Source: Holdemania massiliensis (GTDB lineage Bacteria > Bacillota_I > Bacilli_A > Erysipelotrichales > Erysipelotrichaceae). From it: a DNA stretch of 64,000 nucleotides. Positions within the stretch are counted from its first letter, which is position 1, and the number at the start of each line of letters is the position of its first letter. This document shows positions 17,197-26,172 of this stretch, in pieces. The stretch is taken from contig NZ_JAKNTK010000001.1 in NCBI RefSeq assembly GCF_022440805.1, positions 1,612,001 through 1,676,000 of the forward strand. Direction: 5' to 3'. The translations under genes were made by a program, and so were the position numbers. The notes beneath the pieces are model-generated. The model was given only the letters and a program-made list of their open reading frames with translations, searched no databases and had not been told where the DNA came from.

Positions 17197-18136
17197 ACTT
17201 CCTTTTCTGTTTGGCATGGACTGCTGGCGGCTGAAAATACCGCTGACGTTTTTTCTGAATCAGTGTTTTCGACAGGACATTGAGGTCATGGAACTGAAAC
17301 AGACGCCAGAGGGGTTGGTCTTCTGGTCACCGGTAACCAGCCGGCGTCGGATTCTCAGCTTGTTTGAAGCGGCAGAGCGGGTAAAGACCAGCGGTGTTGC
17401 CGGTTTTTTGCTGCATCAGTTTCATCAGCCGCTGCGGCTGTTTTCGGTGGCTTTGTCTATTGCATTGTGGACTTTTTATTCCCACTGCATCGTTCAGGTC
17501 GATGTCAGCGGTACCGATCCTGTCCTGCAGCGGCAGATTGAGCAGCAGCTCGCCGACAATGGCTATGCTGTTCCCTTTTTTACGACGGATCAGAATCTGG
17601 CTGAAACGATTGAATTTCTGATCAAGGAAAGTTTTGAGGACCGCTTGGGCTGGACCGAAGTGACCCGCACCGGTTCGCGGATCCAGCTGCAGTTTACGGA
17701 TAAAGAATATGTTGAAACACCGCAGCTGACCAACGAGCCGATCTATGCTCAAAAAGAGGGAATGGTCGTCCGTTTTGACGTTCAGCATGGCGAAAAGAAA
17801 GTGAAGATCAACGAGATTGTTCACCCCGGTGATCTGTTGATTGACAATGAGCTGAAAGATGCGTTTGAAGTGCCGCAGCCGCTGTATGTTAAGGGAAAGG
17901 TCTACGGTTATACGTGGTATACCGTGGAAAGCACACTGCAGGAAGCGCCGGATTTTCCGCTGCACGATGCGCTGGCGTTTTTTCGTCTGTTAATGGACTG
18001 CCGCGGTCAGATTGCACAGCAGTTACAGGCGGATGAAAAAATTATCAAAGAAAATGTTTTACTTTTTGACAGGAATGCGGGTACAATAACGATGAAGATC
18101 CACTACACCTTGCTGGAGGATCTGACACGACCTTAA
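17186..18136 (+). CDS. yqfD: YqfD-family sporulation protein
   Basis: 316 residues. The N-terminal 85 residues are cytosolic, one membrane segment follows (about 88-105), and the rest is an extracytoplasmic domain of the YqfD type (KEGMVVRFDVQHGEKKVKINEIVHPGDLLI). A distinctive step is the GDLLI barrel-like motif shared with SpoIV-type proteins. In Bacillus it is made in the mother cell and needed for sporulation; its exact role is unknown. It lies between yqfC and phoH, as in other endospore formers. Confidence 0.85.
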   Translation: MRNRLPFLFGMDCWRLKIPLTFFLNQCFRQDIEVMELKQTPEGLVFWSPVTSRRRILSLFEAAERVKTSGVAGFLLHQFHQPLRLFSVALSIALWTFYSHCIVQVDVSGTDPVLQRQIEQQLADNGYAVPFFTTDQNLAETIEFLIKESFEDRLGWTEVTRTGSRIQLQFTDKEYVETPQLTNEPIYAQKEGMVVRFDVQHGEKKVKINEIVHPGDLLIDNELKDAFEVPQPLYVKGKVYGYTWYTVESTLQEAPDFPLHDALAFFRLLMDCRGQIAQQLQADEKIIKENVLLFDRNAGTITMKIHYTLLEDLTRP

Positions 18137-18153
18137 ATTCGAGGAGGAAAACC

Positions 18154-19101
18154 ATGACTCATGTCCTGTCAATGGAACATCTGAGCGCGTCGGAAGCCGC
18201 GGAACTGATCGGCTTTGAAGACCGCAACCTGAACTGCTTATGTGAACTGTATGGTGCGGACATTGTATTCCGAGATAATCAGTTTACGATCCGCTGCGAA
18301 CATCCTGAGGCAGTGGCGGAAATTCTGCAGGAAATGCTGAAAATGATCCGGCGTTCCCAACAGATCAGCGAGCAGGAAATTCGATACTTAGTCCGCACGC
18401 AGCGCAAGCAGCAGGCGGTGGATCTGGGCGATTTAAAATCCAAGGTGCTGGCCCGCACCCACAGCGGCAAGGCGATTGCGCCGAAAACTGAAGGTCAGCG
18501 CAGCTTCATTGAGGCGATGGAGAAGAAAACGATTGTCTTTGCGGTGGGTCCGGCAGGAACCGGCAAGACGTATTTAGCCGTGGCCTATGCCGTCAGTATG
18601 ATGAAAAAGGGTGAGATTCACAAGATCATTCTGACTCGGCCGGCTGTCGAAGCGGGAGAAAGCCTGGGATTTCTGCCGGGTGATCTGAAGGAAAAGGTGG
18701 ATCCGTATCTGCGGCCGCTTTATGACGCTCTGCATGATCTTCTTGGTGCGGAAACGACCGAGCGGCTGATTGAAAAGGGCACGATTGAGATTGCGCCGTT
18801 AGCTTATATGCGCGGCCGGACGCTGGATGACGCGGTGATTATTCTGGATGAGGCGCAGAACACAACGCCGGCGCAGATGAAGATGTTTTTAACCCGGCTG
18901 GGCTTTCAGTCACGGATGATCATTACCGGCGATCTGACCCAGGTGGATCTGCCGAAGTCTCAACGCAGCGGACTGATGGATGCCGTAGGATTGTTAAAAG
19001 GCATCGAGGAGATCGGCGTCCTGCAGCTCAGCAGTGATGACGTCGTCCGTCATCCGCTGGTACAGAAAATTATTGACCGCTATGGAGAAAAGGGGGAATA
19101 A
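18154..19101 (+). CDS. phoH: PhoH-family ATPase
   Basis: 315 residues, standard length. A small N-terminal RNA-binding-like region precedes a P-loop ATPase with Walker A GPAGTGKT (132-139), the PAVEAGESLGFLPGDLKEK motif and Walker B VIILDEAQN. PhoH/YbeZ proteins act in RNA metabolism with YbeY. Here ybeY does not follow; the phosphate two-component genes start 3 bases later, an unusual neighbour. Ribosome binding site gaggagg. Confidence 0.93.
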   Translation: MTHVLSMEHLSASEAAELIGFEDRNLNCLCELYGADIVFRDNQFTIRCEHPEAVAEILQEMLKMIRRSQQISEQEIRYLVRTQRKQQAVDLGDLKSKVLARTHSGKAIAPKTEGQRSFIEAMEKKTIVFAVGPAGTGKTYLAVAYAVSMMKKGEIHKIILTRPAVEAGESLGFLPGDLKEKVDPYLRPLYDALHDLLGAETTERLIEKGTIEIAPLAYMRGRTLDDAVIILDEAQNTTPAQMKMFLTRLGFQSRMIITGDLTQVDLPKSQRSGLMDAVGLLKGIEEIGVLQLSSDDVVRHPLVQKIIDRYGEKGE

Positions 19102-19104
19102 GCC

Positions 19105-19776
19105 ATGCCGCGCATTCTGTTAATTGAAGATGAAGACAGCATCCGTCATTTGATCAGCTACGATTTAAAAAACGCCGGATATGAGGTTATCGGCTGTGCC
19201 GATGGCGTCAGTGCCAGAGAGAAAGGGCTGAGTCAGAGTTTTGACATCATGATCATCGACTGGATGCTTCCGGAAATCAGCGGAATTGAACTGGTTCGGC
19301 TGTTTCGCGGCAAGGGGATTGACAGCGTTATGGTGATGCTGACAGCCCGCGATGAGGAAGAAGATATTCTGGAAGCCTTTGATGCCGGCGTCGACGATTA
19401 CATCACCAAACCCTTTTCTCCGCGTGAGCTGCTGGCCCGAATCCAGGCTCATGTCAAGCGGATCGTCAAAACCAGCCGCAGAGTTTTGGAAATGGGCGGC
19501 TTGACGATGGATCTGGGCAGCCGGGAGGTTCGTGTCAACAACCAGCCGGTCAGCTTAACCAAGAAAGAATTTGAATTGCTGGAGTATATGCTGCGCAATC
19601 CGCAGATCGTTCTCTCGCGCGACAACATTCTCAATGAGATCTGGGATTTTGACTACGACGGCGATACGCGGATTGTCGATGTTCATATTTTTAAGCTTCG
19701 CAGCAAGCTTTCCGGCAGCGGGGTGCGGATTTCCTCACTGCGGGGTGTCGGCTATAAGCTGGAAGCTGAAGGCTGA
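19105..19776 (+). CDS. phoP: Phosphate-type response regulator (PhoP/PhoB)
   Basis: 223 residues. Receiver domain with acidic pocket E8/D9, phospho-acceptor D52, T80 and K102, followed by an OmpR-type winged helix (about 125-220; SLTKKEFELLEYMLRNP). Its gene neighbours, a PhoR-like kinase, then pst genes with Pho boxes, mark it as the phosphate-starvation regulator. It starts 3 bases after phoH, so its transcription is linked to the yqf-phoH operon. Confidence 0.9.
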   Translation: MPRILLIEDEDSIRHLISYDLKNAGYEVIGCADGVSAREKGLSQSFDIMIIDWMLPEISGIELVRLFRGKGIDSVMVMLTARDEEEDILEAFDAGVDDYITKPFSPRELLARIQAHVKRIVKTSRRVLEMGGLTMDLGSREVRVNNQPVSLTKKEFELLEYMLRNPQIVLSRDNILNEIWDFDYDGDTRIVDVHIFKLRSKLSGSGVRISSLRGVGYKLEAEG

Positions 19777-19791
19777 GAGGATCGGTAAGGA

Positions 19792-21072
19792 ATGAAAACC
19801 TCAGAAATTCTGATCCTGATTCTGACGGTTGCCGGCCTGTCCTTGTTCTGCGCCCAGGGATTATTGGAAGCGTGGAGCGCCTTAGTTTTATTGGGCCTGG
19901 TTGCGGCGGCGCTGTTGTGGCACAGCCAGGATCAGCTGCGCGAAAAAATGCGGACGAAGGAACAATCATTAAAAACGCAGGTTCGCAGTTCAGCCAAGGA
20001 TGCGTCATTGAAACAGAAGCAGATTCTGACCATTCTGACCAACATTCCTTCTCCGCTGGCAATGATGGATTCCTATGGTCATCTGACATTGTATAATGAG
20101 GGCTTCAGCCAATTTCTGACAGAGGAAAGCGAAGCAGAAATCAATTATCGGGATGAACGGATCGCGGTGGAAGTTCGGCTTTTTCTTAAAGAAGCATATT
20201 TAAGCGAAAATGCGATTGTCCGCAACCTGCATCGAAATGGCATTGATTTTCAGTGCCTGTCCGTACCGATTCATGAAAATGGCCGGTTTAACGGCTGTCT
20301 TCTTGTATTTCAGGATATCACTCAGGCAATGGAAAAGGAGCGGATGCAGAAACGCTTTATCGCCGATGCTTCGCATGAGCTGAAAACCCCGATTGCCGCG
20401 ATCAAGGGCATGATTGAAATCCTCAACCGGGATACCTTTGATGATCCGGATACGATGAAGGATTTTCATCTGCAGATTGAGAAAGAAGCGAAGCGGCTGG
20501 AAATGATCGTGGCGGATCTTTTGAAACTGTCGCGGCTGTCGATGAATACCCTGGCGCTCACTCCTTCAGCCTGTGAACTGACGCCGTTATTTGAGAGCTT
20601 GATCAAGGAACTCCGTCCGCAGGCTGAACAGCGAGGGGTCAGCATTGAAGCGGAGAATCTGACGCAGGGGTTTTTCTGGCTGGATGAACAGAAAATTCAT
20701 CAGGCGCTGGCCAATTTGTTAATGAATGCACTGGTTCACAGCCAGCCGGAACATATTTGGCTGAAAGCGGAAATGCATCATGGCCGGCTGCGGTTGACGG
20801 TGCGGGATGACGGCTGCGGGATTGATCCGAAACATCTGGATCGAATCTTTGAACGTTTTTACCGCGTTGAGGAATCGCGGTCGCGGGCCAGCGGCGGCAG
20901 CGGGTTGGGATTAGCGATTGTAAAGGCGATTGTAACTGCCCATCAGGGAGAAATCGAAGTTGTCAGCGAAGTTGGAAGGGGGACCTGCTTTGAGATCAGC
21001 CTGCCTGTTTCGCTGTCAGAAAATCCAGTACATTCATCAAGCGCACCCATTTCAGTCAATTCATCGAAATAA
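19792..21072 (+). CDS. phoR: PhoR-type sensor histidine kinase
   Basis: 426 residues. Two closely spaced N-terminal hydrophobic segments (5-24, 28-44) leave almost no outside domain. A short coiled stretch, a PAS domain (about 78-175), a HisKA domain with ASHELKTP (H195) and a HATPase domain with NLLMNALVHS and GGSGLGLAIVKAI follow. A PhoR with no outside sensor fits signalling through PstSCAB and PhoU. A terminator follows the gene. Confidence 0.9.
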   Translation: MKTSEILILILTVAGLSLFCAQGLLEAWSALVLLGLVAAALLWHSQDQLREKMRTKEQSLKTQVRSSAKDASLKQKQILTILTNIPSPLAMMDSYGHLTLYNEGFSQFLTEESEAEINYRDERIAVEVRLFLKEAYLSENAIVRNLHRNGIDFQCLSVPIHENGRFNGCLLVFQDITQAMEKERMQKRFIADASHELKTPIAAIKGMIEILNRDTFDDPDTMKDFHLQIEKEAKRLEMIVADLLKLSRLSMNTLALTPSACELTPLFESLIKELRPQAEQRGVSIEAENLTQGFFWLDEQKIHQALANLLMNALVHSQPEHIWLKAEMHHGRLRLTVRDDGCGIDPKHLDRIFERFYRVEESRSRASGGSGLGLAIVKAIVTAHQGEIEVVSEVGRGTCFEISLPVSLSENPVHSSSAPISVNSSK

Positions 21073-21082
21073 AACAAGAGTT

Positions 21083-21109
21083 CAGGCGTAAGGCGCCTGG
21101 CTTTTTTTT
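21083..21109 (+). terminator. Intrinsic terminator after phoR
   Basis: caggcg / cgcctg with a 5-base loop, then ggc and T8. Confidence 0.85.
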
Positions 21110-21268
21110 GCTCATGCACGGGACGCAGAAATGAATTTTCATCCTTTTCCAGCTGGAAATCATCCCTCAGAACTTGAAAGCATCAAAATTAGTAACAGCC
21201 CCTTTCAGTCAGAAGCCGCGGGATCTTTGATTTTTGGCGGTTATGATTTTATTGGATTCTGTTATTTT

Positions 21269-21322
21269 TTAACCGTTTCTTAACACGATCTTCATTTTCT
21301 GTTAATTGAAGCGCTGTACACT
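21269..21322 (+). promoter_or_regulatory. Pho box and promoter of pstS
   Basis: Four hexamers at exact 11-base steps: TTAACC (21269), TTAACA (21280), TTCATT (21291), TTAATT (21302). A candidate -10, TACACT (21317-21322), follows after 9 bases. The repeat unit TT(A/T/C)ACA-N5 is the PhoP/PhoB half-site array, and it occupies the -35 position as at activated pst promoters. It predicts induction of pst genes by phosphorylated PhoP during phosphate starvation. Confidence 0.85.
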
Positions 21323-21350
21323 GAAAACTGTTCAAGAAAGGATGAATGAA

Positions 21351-22304
21351 ATGAAGAAATTAACGATTTTCCTGCTTGCAGCGCTGGTTATGCTGGCTGG
21401 CTGCAGCACTCCATCAGGTTCTGATACTCCAGGTGACGCGACAGCTACACCATCGGCTTCCGCAGCAACGATTCATGTTTACACACGGGATGCGACTTCC
21501 GGTACCCGCGAAGCGTTTGAAAAAGCCGGGGATTTTGCGGAACAGCTGACCTCTTCGGCAATTGAAGTTTCCAGCAATGGCGATATGGCCACCAAAGTGG
21601 GGGCTGACGCTAACGGAATCGGTTATGTTTCCCTGTCAACCGACTTTGCAGCCAATGGTGTTAAACCTCTGAACTTTGAAGGGGTTGAGCCAAGCGAAGC
21701 AACTGTCTTGGATGGTTCCTATGGCATGCAGCGTCCATTTATGTTCACAACCCGGGCAGCCGGCGACTATGAAAGCACAGAAAAAGAAGAACTGATCGCC
21801 GCTTTCCTGGATTTCATGCAGAATTCAACGGAAGGCATGCTGGTAGTGGAAAAGGCCGGCGGCGTTGTCGATAAGACGAAAGGAACAGCCTGGGCAGAGC
21901 TGGCAGCGAAGCATCCGATTGTCAATCAGGACAACTCGTCGATCTCGATTGCAACCAGCGGGTCCACATCCGTAGAAAAGACGTTGAAAGCTGCTTTGGA
22001 AGCCTTCCAGCCGATGGCGGGCAACTTCCAGTTCACAATGAATCAGACGGGTTCGGGCGATGGCTACAAGCGTGTTCTCGGCTCGGAAAAAGACGGCGCC
22101 AACCGTGCGGATATCGGCTTTGCTTCTCGGGCATTCAAGAGCGGAGATGAAGACACTTCCGCGGCGATGGCTTCGGGTCAGTATTGCATCGATGCGGTCG
22201 TCACGATTGTCAATCAGGCCAATACAAGCGTATCGGATCTGACACAGCAGCAGGTTCATGATATCTTTACGGGAACAACAACTTCTTGGGAAGAAGTAAA
22301 ATAA
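21351..22304 (+). CDS. pstS: Phosphate-binding lipoprotein PstS, circularly permuted
   Basis: 317 residues. The signal ends in lipobox LAGC (C18), so the protein is membrane-anchored outside the cell. The PstS motifs are all there but in swapped order. RDATSGTREAFEK, normally mid-protein, is at 46-58 and is followed by the GIGYVSLS and GVEP-DGSY stretches of the usual C-terminal half. A second half then starts with TSGSTSVEKTL (about 202), normally the N-terminus, continues with TGSGDGYKR (233-241) and ADIGFASR, and ends at IFTGTTTSWEEVK, where a normal PstS would run into SGTR. All three phosphate-binding loops survive. The ATG at 21351 has aaagg upstream, and a terminator closes the gene, so the order is not an assembly of fragments. 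Confidence 0.88.
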   Translation: MKKLTIFLLAALVMLAGCSTPSGSDTPGDATATPSASAATIHVYTRDATSGTREAFEKAGDFAEQLTSSAIEVSSNGDMATKVGADANGIGYVSLSTDFAANGVKPLNFEGVEPSEATVLDGSYGMQRPFMFTTRAAGDYESTEKEELIAAFLDFMQNSTEGMLVVEKAGGVVDKTKGTAWAELAAKHPIVNQDNSSISIATSGSTSVEKTLKAALEAFQPMAGNFQFTMNQTGSGDGYKRVLGSEKDGANRADIGFASRAFKSGDEDTSAAMASGQYCIDAVVTIVNQANTSVSDLTQQQVHDIFTGTTTSWEEVK

Positions 22305-22329
22305 GCTGAATTGAACGCATTCTGATGTA

Positions 22330-22376
22330 AGCCGCTTTGTTGGCCGGACGGGCTGAAGAAAGCGGCTGATTTTTTT
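22330..22376 (+). terminator. Hairpin-T attenuator between pstS and pstC
   Basis: agccgcttt (22330-22338) pairs with aaagcggct (22359-22367), followed by ga and T7. It sits between pstS and pstC, so part of the transcripts should end here, giving more binding protein than permease. Confidence 0.85.
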
Positions 22377-22391
22377 AGGAAGGGTGATTTT

Positions 22392-23333
22392 ATGGAAGAA
22401 AATCTGCGAGATTGGATCAAACCTGGTCAGGCCATTCGCAAACAGAAAACTGACCGCGCTGTGCGGACGCTGTTCTTTCTGGCGGCGCTGATTTCCGGCA
22501 GCTGCATCGTTCTGATCACATTCTTTATTTTAATGAAGGGAATCCAGCCGTTTCTTCCTAACTATGCTTATGGTACGGTGTCGCTGAAGGATTTCCTGTT
22601 CGGGACACTGTGGCGGCAGGATCAGGGTGTTTACGGCGTCGGCTTCATCGTCATCAATACGCTGATCTCTGCATTTGGCGCGCTGCTGCTGGCATTTCCG
22701 ATCTCAGTGCTGACGGCGTTGTTCATCGTCAAAATTGCGCCGAAACCGATAAAACCATTCATGAAAACGGTAGTTGAGCTGCTGGCCTCGATTCCCAGTG
22801 TCGTTTACGGCGTCTTTGCAGCCGGAGTGATTACAACCTTAGTTAAGACCCTGGCAGCGTATTCCGGCGTCAGTACGGCCGGCGGCAGTTCCTTACTGGC
22901 GGTCATTCTGCTTTTGGCCATCATGATCTTTCCGACGATCACCTCGCTTTCGATTACTGCGATTGAAGCCGTTGATCGGGATCTGGAGCTGGGCTCACTG
23001 GCCTTAGGGGCAACAGCGACGCAGACCCATTTCAAAGTGGTGCTGACCAGTGCTAAATCTGGGATCTTTGCCGGTGCGATCTTAGGGATTGGCCGGGCAT
23101 TTGGGGAAGCAACTGCCGTGGCGATGGTTGCCGGCAACAAGCTTTTCGGACCGACCTTCAATTTGTTTGATATCACGCGGACGCTGACGTCAACGATGCT
23201 GGCAGGCTTAAAGGAAACAACCGGATTGGATTACGATATTCGTTTCTCCGTTGGCCTGGTGCTGATGGCGGTCATTCTGATTTCCAATCTGACGCTGAAT
23301 CTGATTAAAAAGAAAGTGGGGAATATGAATTGA
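22392..23333 (+). CDS. pstC: Phosphate ABC transporter permease PstC
   Basis: 313 residues, six or so membrane segments, BPD_transp_1 domain with the EAA loop (AIEAVDRDLELGSLALGATATQTHFK). It forms the inner-membrane channel with PstA for ATP-driven phosphate import. Ribosome binding site aggaaggg. It overlaps pstA by 4 bases. Confidence 0.94.
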   Translation: MEENLRDWIKPGQAIRKQKTDRAVRTLFFLAALISGSCIVLITFFILMKGIQPFLPNYAYGTVSLKDFLFGTLWRQDQGVYGVGFIVINTLISAFGALLLAFPISVLTALFIVKIAPKPIKPFMKTVVELLASIPSVVYGVFAAGVITTLVKTLAAYSGVSTAGGSSLLAVILLLAIMIFPTITSLSITAIEAVDRDLELGSLALGATATQTHFKVVLTSAKSGIFAGAILGIGRAFGEATAVAMVAGNKLFGPTFNLFDITRTLTSTMLAGLKETTGLDYDIRFSVGLVLMAVILISNLTLNLIKKKVGNMN

Positions 23334-24568
23334 AAACCAACCTGATCCGGCGGAAGCTCAGCGACGGCTTTCTGCAATTTCTCACCCTGTTCAGCAGTCT
23401 GCTGGCCGTCGGTGTTTTAACGGCGTTGTTCTACTATATTTTTGCCAACGGCCTGTCCCTGATGAATACGGATCTGCTGCGCAATGATTATTGGTCTGTA
23501 AGCAAGATCGTCGCTTTTGATGAAACAGTCAATCAGCCTGGCCTTTATCCGCGGCCACAGGTTCTGGATGAAAATGTAGCCTGGAGTGAAAAATGGGGGA
23601 TTGGCTTCGTCGATTATCTCTCCCATGAGAAAAAACAGCTGGTTCTAATCGAAACGGTTGCGGCTGATTCCCCGCTGCAGAGTGCTTTTGATACCAGTGC
23701 CGGAGCAGCACAGGGCAAACCGGTAGCCCTGTCCGCTGGACTGCAGGTTGAGAAAATTGATTTTTCACAGGCTGCCGGAACGGCAGACTTCACCGGCATG
23801 CTGGCATCGGCTACAGCCGCTGAAGTTGCTCAAACGCTGGATCAGCAAGCTGTGAAGCTGACCTCGATTTTTATCAAGACACCGGGCGGCGGGATCCGCG
23901 GTTCGATCATCACGACTGCTTACCTGATTCTTGTATCACTGCTCATCGCTTTGCCGATCGGCATTGCCAGTGCTGTTTATCTCAGTGAAATGGCTAAAAA
24001 AAACCGCATCAACATGCTCATTCGGACTGGGATTGAAACACTGACCGGCGTGCCGTCGATTGTTTACGGTTTAATGGGAGTCAGTGTCCTCTTTCCGATC
24101 ACCGCCATGATGGGCGCTAAGACCACCAATATTCTGCTCGGTGCACTGACGATGGCGATCATCCTGCTGCCAACGATTATCCGCTCCACTGAAGAAGCGC
24201 TGCTGGTCGTACCGAAGGGACTGCGCGATGCTTCCCTGTCTTTGGGCGCCAGCCAGACCCAGACGATCTTCAAGATTACGCTGCCCTGTGCGATGCCGGG
24301 AATTCTCAGCGGGATCCTGCTCAGCATTGGTCGGGTTGTCGGAGAATCCGCGGCGCTGATCTATACAATGGGTACCTTTATCAACGATAAGCCGGGTCTT
24401 TTGAAGCAGGGAACTTCATTGGCGGTGCATATTTGGTCTGTGATGTCCGGTGAGCAGCCTAACTTTGAACTGGCCTGCGCGATATCCATTATGATTTTGA
24501 TCTTTGTCTTGATTTTAAATATAGCGGTAAAATTTTTGTCCCGCCAACTTCAGAAAAGCTGGCATTAG
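23330..24568 (+). CDS. pstA: Phosphate ABC transporter permease PstA with enlarged outside loop
   Basis: 412 residues against about 280-300 usual. The first membrane helix (about 17-40) is followed by an insertion of roughly 130 residues (45-180, e.g. KWGIGFVDYLSHEKKQLVLI) before the next helix and the BPD_transp_1 core with EAA loop (STEEALLVVPKGLRDASLSLGAS). The insert should face outward, near PstS. The likely start is TTG at 23330 inside the pstC stop (TTGA), with gggg 8 bases upstream. Membership in the pst operon is clear. Confidence 0.92.
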   Translation: MKTNLIRRKLSDGFLQFLTLFSSLLAVGVLTALFYYIFANGLSLMNTDLLRNDYWSVSKIVAFDETVNQPGLYPRPQVLDENVAWSEKWGIGFVDYLSHEKKQLVLIETVAADSPLQSAFDTSAGAAQGKPVALSAGLQVEKIDFSQAAGTADFTGMLASATAAEVAQTLDQQAVKLTSIFIKTPGGGIRGSIITTAYLILVSLLIALPIGIASAVYLSEMAKKNRINMLIRTGIETLTGVPSIVYGLMGVSVLFPITAMMGAKTTNILLGALTMAIILLPTIIRSTEEALLVVPKGLRDASLSLGASQTQTIFKITLPCAMPGILSGILLSIGRVVGESAALIYTMGTFINDKPGLLKQGTSLAVHIWSVMSGEQPNFELACAISIMILIFVLILNIAVKFLSRQLQKSWH

Positions 24569-24583
24569 AAAGGAAAGGACGTT

Positions 24584-25339
24584 ATGGAAACTTGTTTTGA
24601 AGTGAAAGACCTGAATCTGTACTATGGGGAAAATCAGGCGCTGAAACATCTGAACCTGACAATTGGACGGAATCGTGTCATGGCGCTGATCGGTCCTTCC
24701 GGCTGCGGAAAGTCCACCTTTCTGCGCTGCCTGAACCGGATGAATGATCTGATTGAAAACTGCCGCATCACAGGTGAAATTCATCTGTTGGAACAGAATA
24801 TCTATGATCCGAAAATGAATGTTGTGGAACTGCGGACAAAGGTAGGGATGGTGTTTCAGAAACCCAATCCATTCCCAATGTCAATTTATGACAATATCGC
24901 TTATGGACCGCGCTGTCAGGGCGTCAAAGAGAAGAAGCTTTTGAATCAGATCGTTGAACGGTCTTTGAAATCGGCGGCACTTTATGAAGAAGTCAAGGAT
25001 CGTCTGCATGACTCAGCGATGGCGCTTTCGGGAGGTCAGCAGCAGCGCTTATGCATTGCCCGGGCGATTGCCATGGAACCGGAAGTGATTTTGATGGATG
25101 AACCGACTTCAGCATTGGATCCGATTGCCACCGCGAAGATCGAAGAACTGATCGAACAGCTGAAAAAGACGTACACGATTGTCATTGTTACACATTCAAT
25201 GCAGCAGGCTTCGCGTGTATCCGATGATACGGCTTTCTTCTTGCTGGGAGAAATTGTCGAAACTGATAAGACGCTTACGATTTTTTCCAAACCCAAGGAT
25301 AAGCGGACGGAAGATTATATCAGCGGACGGTTCGGTTAA
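24584..25339 (+). CDS. pstB: Phosphate ABC transporter ATP-binding protein PstB
   Basis: 251 residues, complete ABC ATPase: Walker A GPSGCGKST (37-45), Q-loop MVFQKPNPFPMS typical of PstB, signature ALSGGQQQRLCIARA, Walker B VILMDEPTSALD and switch His in VTHSMQQA. It powers phosphate import through PstC/PstA. Ribosome binding site aaaggaaagg. Confidence 0.97.
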   Translation: METCFEVKDLNLYYGENQALKHLNLTIGRNRVMALIGPSGCGKSTFLRCLNRMNDLIENCRITGEIHLLEQNIYDPKMNVVELRTKVGMVFQKPNPFPMSIYDNIAYGPRCQGVKEKKLLNQIVERSLKSAALYEEVKDRLHDSAMALSGGQQQRLCIARAIAMEPEVILMDEPTSALDPIATAKIEELIEQLKKTYTIVIVTHSMQQASRVSDDTAFFLLGEIVETDKTLTIFSKPKDKRTEDYISGRFG

Positions 25340-25356
25340 TTAAGGAGGAACAGACA

Positions 25357-25998
25357 ATGAAAATGGATGAATCCCTGGCTTTATTCCAGGCTTTGATCAT
25401 CGAGATGTACCGCAAAGTCAGACTGATGCATCAGATGGCTCTGGAAGTGATCCACACCGGCGATAAGGAAAAAGCGCTGCAGTTAATTAGGATGGATGAC
25501 TTTGTCAATCATATGGAAGAGGAAGTCAATGACCAGGCCCAGTCTGTCCTGGCTCTGCTGTCACCAGTAGCAAGTGATCTGCGCAAGGTGATCGCTGGGA
25601 TTAAAATTGCTTCCGATCTGGAACGAATCGGCGATTATGCGAAAAATGTTGCGGAGTTCGTCATTAAAAAGGGCCCGGCGGAGCCGCCCTTTGTCGCTGA
25701 GCAGGCAACCGCCATTGGCGAACGGTTTTTAGCCATGCTGGATGATGCGATGCGTGCTTACGAGCAGGAAGATGTTCAGCAGGCCTATGAAATTCCGCAG
25801 CAGGATGAACAGATCAACGCTCAGTTTGAGCAGCTGACTGGACAGATTGAATCTGCGCTGCAGGAAGGGATGACAATGAAGCATCTTGTACCGTTGGTTG
25901 CGATGCTGCGCAACTTCGAGCGTTCCGGCGATCATACAAAGAATATCTGCGAGCATTTAATTTATCAGGTTAAAGGTCAGCATATTGATTTTGGCTGA
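25357..25998 (+). CDS. phoU: Phosphate transport regulator PhoU
   Basis: 213 residues, all-helical, two PhoU repeats each with the metal-binding E/D-x-x-x-D type segments (SDLERIGDYAKN; NFERSGDHTKN). It links the Pst transporter to the PhoR kinase and restrains the Pho response when phosphate is plentiful. Ribosome binding site aaggagg. Last gene of the pst operon. Confidence 0.96.
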   Translation: MKMDESLALFQALIIEMYRKVRLMHQMALEVIHTGDKEKALQLIRMDDFVNHMEEEVNDQAQSVLALLSPVASDLRKVIAGIKIASDLERIGDYAKNVAEFVIKKGPAEPPFVAEQATAIGERFLAMLDDAMRAYEQEDVQQAYEIPQQDEQINAQFEQLTGQIESALQEGMTMKHLVPLVAMLRNFERSGDHTKNICEHLIYQVKGQHIDFG

Positions 25999-26009
25999 GA
26001 AGCGAAAAT

Positions 26010-26042
26010 AGCTTGTTTTCTTGAAAACGAGCTTTTTTTTTC
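26010..26042 (+). terminator. Intrinsic terminator of the pst operon
   Basis: agcttgttttc / gaaaacgagct, 2-base loop region, then T10. Confidence 0.9.
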
Positions 26043-26172
26043 GGCTCGTGCAATTTTGGTGTAATTTTGATAAGGCATGAAATGGCAGAGCTGATTTCTC
26101 AGTTTGGAAAAGGCATGGGCGGAATTTAGCTTTTCACATGAGCGTCAGATTCAGAAAATATTCTGCAGAACA

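Noticed and set aside
18643..25260. Further TGTCGAA matches inside phoH and pstB
   Set aside because: Single heptamers inside coding sequence, expected by chance at this frequency; no paired 10-base spacing.
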